From Actinophytocola sp. (lineage in GTDB: Bacteria; Actinomycetota; Actinomycetes; Mycobacteriales; Pseudonocardiaceae), in contig WHUB01000029.1 in assembly GCA_009377395.1 (NCBI GenBank), forward strand, positions 1 through 45,778: a stretch of DNA of 45,778 nucleotides, in the 5' to 3' direction. Below, piece after piece: positions 44,434 to 45,778 of this stretch. A model generated the notes under the pieces. That model was not told where the DNA came from, made no database searches, and was given only the letters and a program-made list of their open reading frames with translations. A program made the position numbers and the translations under genes. Each line of letters begins with the position of its first letter. Position 1 is the first letter of the stretch.

Positions 44434-45250
44434 CAATACCGTTCAGTTAAGGTTGTCATGATGTAGTTTGGGTGCGTGCCTCGTTCTGGTTGGCGGAAGC
44501 CTGAGACGGATCGCCGGTTGTCGGACCTGGTGTCGGTGGGTGTGCTGACGCGGGTGTTCCCGCCGGGTCTGGTCGATGAGGTGATCGAGGGGGCTGGTCG
44601 GACCCAGCAGCGGCATCGGGCGTTGCCGGCGCGGGTGATGGCTTACTTCGCGATCGGCATGGGCCTGTACTCCGAGGGTGCCTATGAGGACGTGCTTGCC
44701 CAGTTGACCGACGGGCTGGCGTGGGCCTCGGGGTGGACCGAGGAGTACCGGCTGCCGGGGAAGTCGGCGATCTTCCAGGCCAGGGAGCGGCTCGGTTCGG
44801 AGCCGTTGGCCGACCTGTTCGCCCGGGTCGCGCGGCCACTGGGCGGACAGGACACGCCTGGGGTCTGGGCCGCGGGGCGGCGGCTGGTCGCGGTCGATGG
44901 GACCTGTCTGGATGTGGCCGACACGCCCGCCAACGACGAGTTCTTCGGTCGCCCCGGGGTCAACAAGGGCGAGAAGTCGGCGTTCCCGCAAGCCCGGATG
45001 GTCGCGTTGGCCGAGTGTGGCACGCACGCGGTCTTCGCCGCGAAGATCGGCACGTACTCCGAGTCCGAGGCCACGCTGGCCGAAGGCCTGCTGCCGTCCC
45101 TGGAACCCGGGATGCTACTCACCGCCGACCGCGGATTCTTCTCCTACGCGCTGTGGCGCAAGGCATCCGCGACCGGCGCCGACCTGCTGTGGCGCATCCG
45201 CACCGACCGAGCCGGCCCCAAACCCGAGCACGTGCGCGACCCCCTCTCTG
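44434..45250 (+). mobile_element. IS4-family insertion sequence, interrupted
   Basis: The left end probably begins CAATACCGTTCAGTTAAGG at 44434, seven bases after the MITE. Its transposase reads on to about 45240, where the IS3-type element takes over. The right half and right end are beyond the window. Confidence 0.7.
44476..45240 (+). pseudogene. IS4-family transposase, truncated by an IS3-type insertion
   Basis: Starts at GTG 44476 with MPRSGWRKPETDRRLSDLVS. An N-terminal transposase domain (ALPARVMAYFAIGMGLYSEG) is followed by the DDE core: first Asp in VAVDGTCLDVADTPAND, second in LLTADRGFFSYALW. The glutamate of the triad is missing because homology stops after GPKPEHVRD near 45240; the frame reads through into the next element to 45327. 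The intact family is around 400-450 residues. Not functional here. Confidence 0.85.
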
Positions 45251-45323
45251 TCAAGCTGATCTTGGGCAGGTGGTCTTCCCGAAATTGTTGGTGTGAGGGT
45301 GTGCGAAGGAGACCGAGTCGCTC

Positions 45324-45731
45324 GTGACGGATGAGCGTGTTGAGGGTGCGCCGGACCCGGAGGTTCGGGCGTATCGGCCGCCGCGGAGCTACACCGCGGC
45401 GTATAAGAAGCGGATCTTGGAGGAGTACGAACAGCTCGACCGGGCGGGCAAAGGTGCCCTGCTGCGGCGGGAAGGCTTGTACAACCAGTTGATCTCGCAC
45501 TGGCGTAAGCAGCGCGACCAAGGTGCCCTGGGCGCTCTGGATCGTCCGGTCGGGCGGCCGAAGGCTGATCCGCGCGATCGGGAACTCGCGAAGCTGCGGG
45601 CTGAGAAGGAGAAGCTGGAGGCCGAGCTCGGCAAGGCCCGCACGGTGATCGAGGTGCAGGGAAAGCTCTCGGCGTTGTTGGAGCAGCTCGCCACCGACAG
45701 CGCCCCGGGGACCGGGGGCGAGACGACGTGA
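45324..45731 (+). CDS. IS3-family transposase OrfA
   Basis: 135 residues from GTG 45324. A helix-turn-helix region ([20 protein letters not shown], then [19 protein letters not shown]) is followed by a Leu/Glu/Lys coiled coil ([20 protein letters not shown]) that would dimerise with OrfAB. This is the DNA-binding half of the transposase. Its stop TGA overlaps the GTG of orfB. Confidence 0.88.
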   Translation: MTDERVEGAPDPEVRAYRPPRSYTAAYKKRILEEYEQLDRAGKGALLRREGLYNQLISHWRKQRDQGALGALDRPVGRPKADPRDRELAKLRAEKEKLEAELGKARTVIEVQGKLSALLEQLATDSAPGTGGETT

Positions 45732-45778
45732 TCGGCCAGGCCGTCAACGAGCTCGTGCCGCTGGTCGGGACGCGCTCG
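45728..45778 (+). CDS. IS3-family transposase OrfB, N-terminal start only
   Basis: Seventeen codons from GTG 45728 ([17 protein letters not shown]) before the window ends. This matches the beginning of IS3-type OrfB integrase-core proteins, and the overlap with orfA fits. Only 51 bases are visible. Confidence 0.7.
   Translation, partial: MIGQAVNELVPLVGTRS

Larger units (their letters stand above)
45249..45778 (+). mobile_element. IS3-family insertion sequence, left part
   Basis: The element begins near 45249 (TGTCAAGCTGATCTTGGGC) inside the IS4 transposase gene and runs off the window. It carries orfA and the start of orfB, overlapping by GTGA. The exact left end cannot be fixed without the right end. 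Confidence 0.7.

Overview
The window is high-GC actinobacterial DNA. Codon use, the furA-katG pair, the GylR-type glycerol cluster, the CobG/CobN corrin genes and the AlkB-rubredoxin operon all fit a soil actinomycete. Pseudonocardiaceae (an Amycolatopsis/Prauserella-like organism) is my best guess, not proven. No tRNA, rRNA or CRISPR array was seen. Most genes are chromosomal metabolic genes; the right end is mobile DNA.

Layout. 1-1577: a left-truncated GlxA-type regulator, a small hypothetical gene and two abutting gene stubs (succinate-semialdehyde dehydrogenase tail and IclR tail). 1588-5882: an NlpC/P60 wall hydrolase, then a same-strand run of fatty-acid desaturase, cold-shock protein and DEAD-box RNA helicase that looks like a cold-adaptation set. 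6093-11205: a terpenoid locus. A minus-strand prenyl diphosphate synthase, a 100-aa protein and a UbiB/ABC1-type kinase diverge from a class I terpene synthase and IPP isomerase. 11219-15084: MFS exporter plus FMN reductase divergent from their TetR regulator with clear operators, then an alpha/beta hydrolase ending in a bidirectional terminator. 15118-17806: katG and furA, with furA apparently leaderless.

17853-23152: a 5'-truncated flavin reductase abuts an alkane-oxidation cluster (alcohol dehydrogenase, alkB, a rubredoxin of 56 aa, rubredoxin reductase, TetR). The alkB and tetR promoters share architecture. 23225-25216: a small secreted protein, a sigma factor with membrane segments broken by a TA-dinucleotide slip, and an XRE regulator split over two frames. 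25230-36892: cobalamin synthesis (cobN behind a cobalamin riboswitch; divergent cobG-cobH-cobIJ; cobK, a 31-codon coupled mini-ORF and bluB; cbiD; cobM), with an Rpn-like nuclease gene inserted among them. 36897-44268: glycerol catabolism around a GylR-like IclR regulator, with one glycerol kinase beside the regulator and glpF-glpK-glpD plus a HAD phosphatase divergent. 44265-45778: a 158-bp MITE-like element with CTAG target duplication, then an IS4-type transposase interrupted by an IS3-type element that runs off the window.

The parts most worth following up are the terpene/UbiB-kinase locus, the coupled mini-ORF between cobK and bluB, the placement of cobM behind glpK, and the frameshifted membrane-linked sigma factor.
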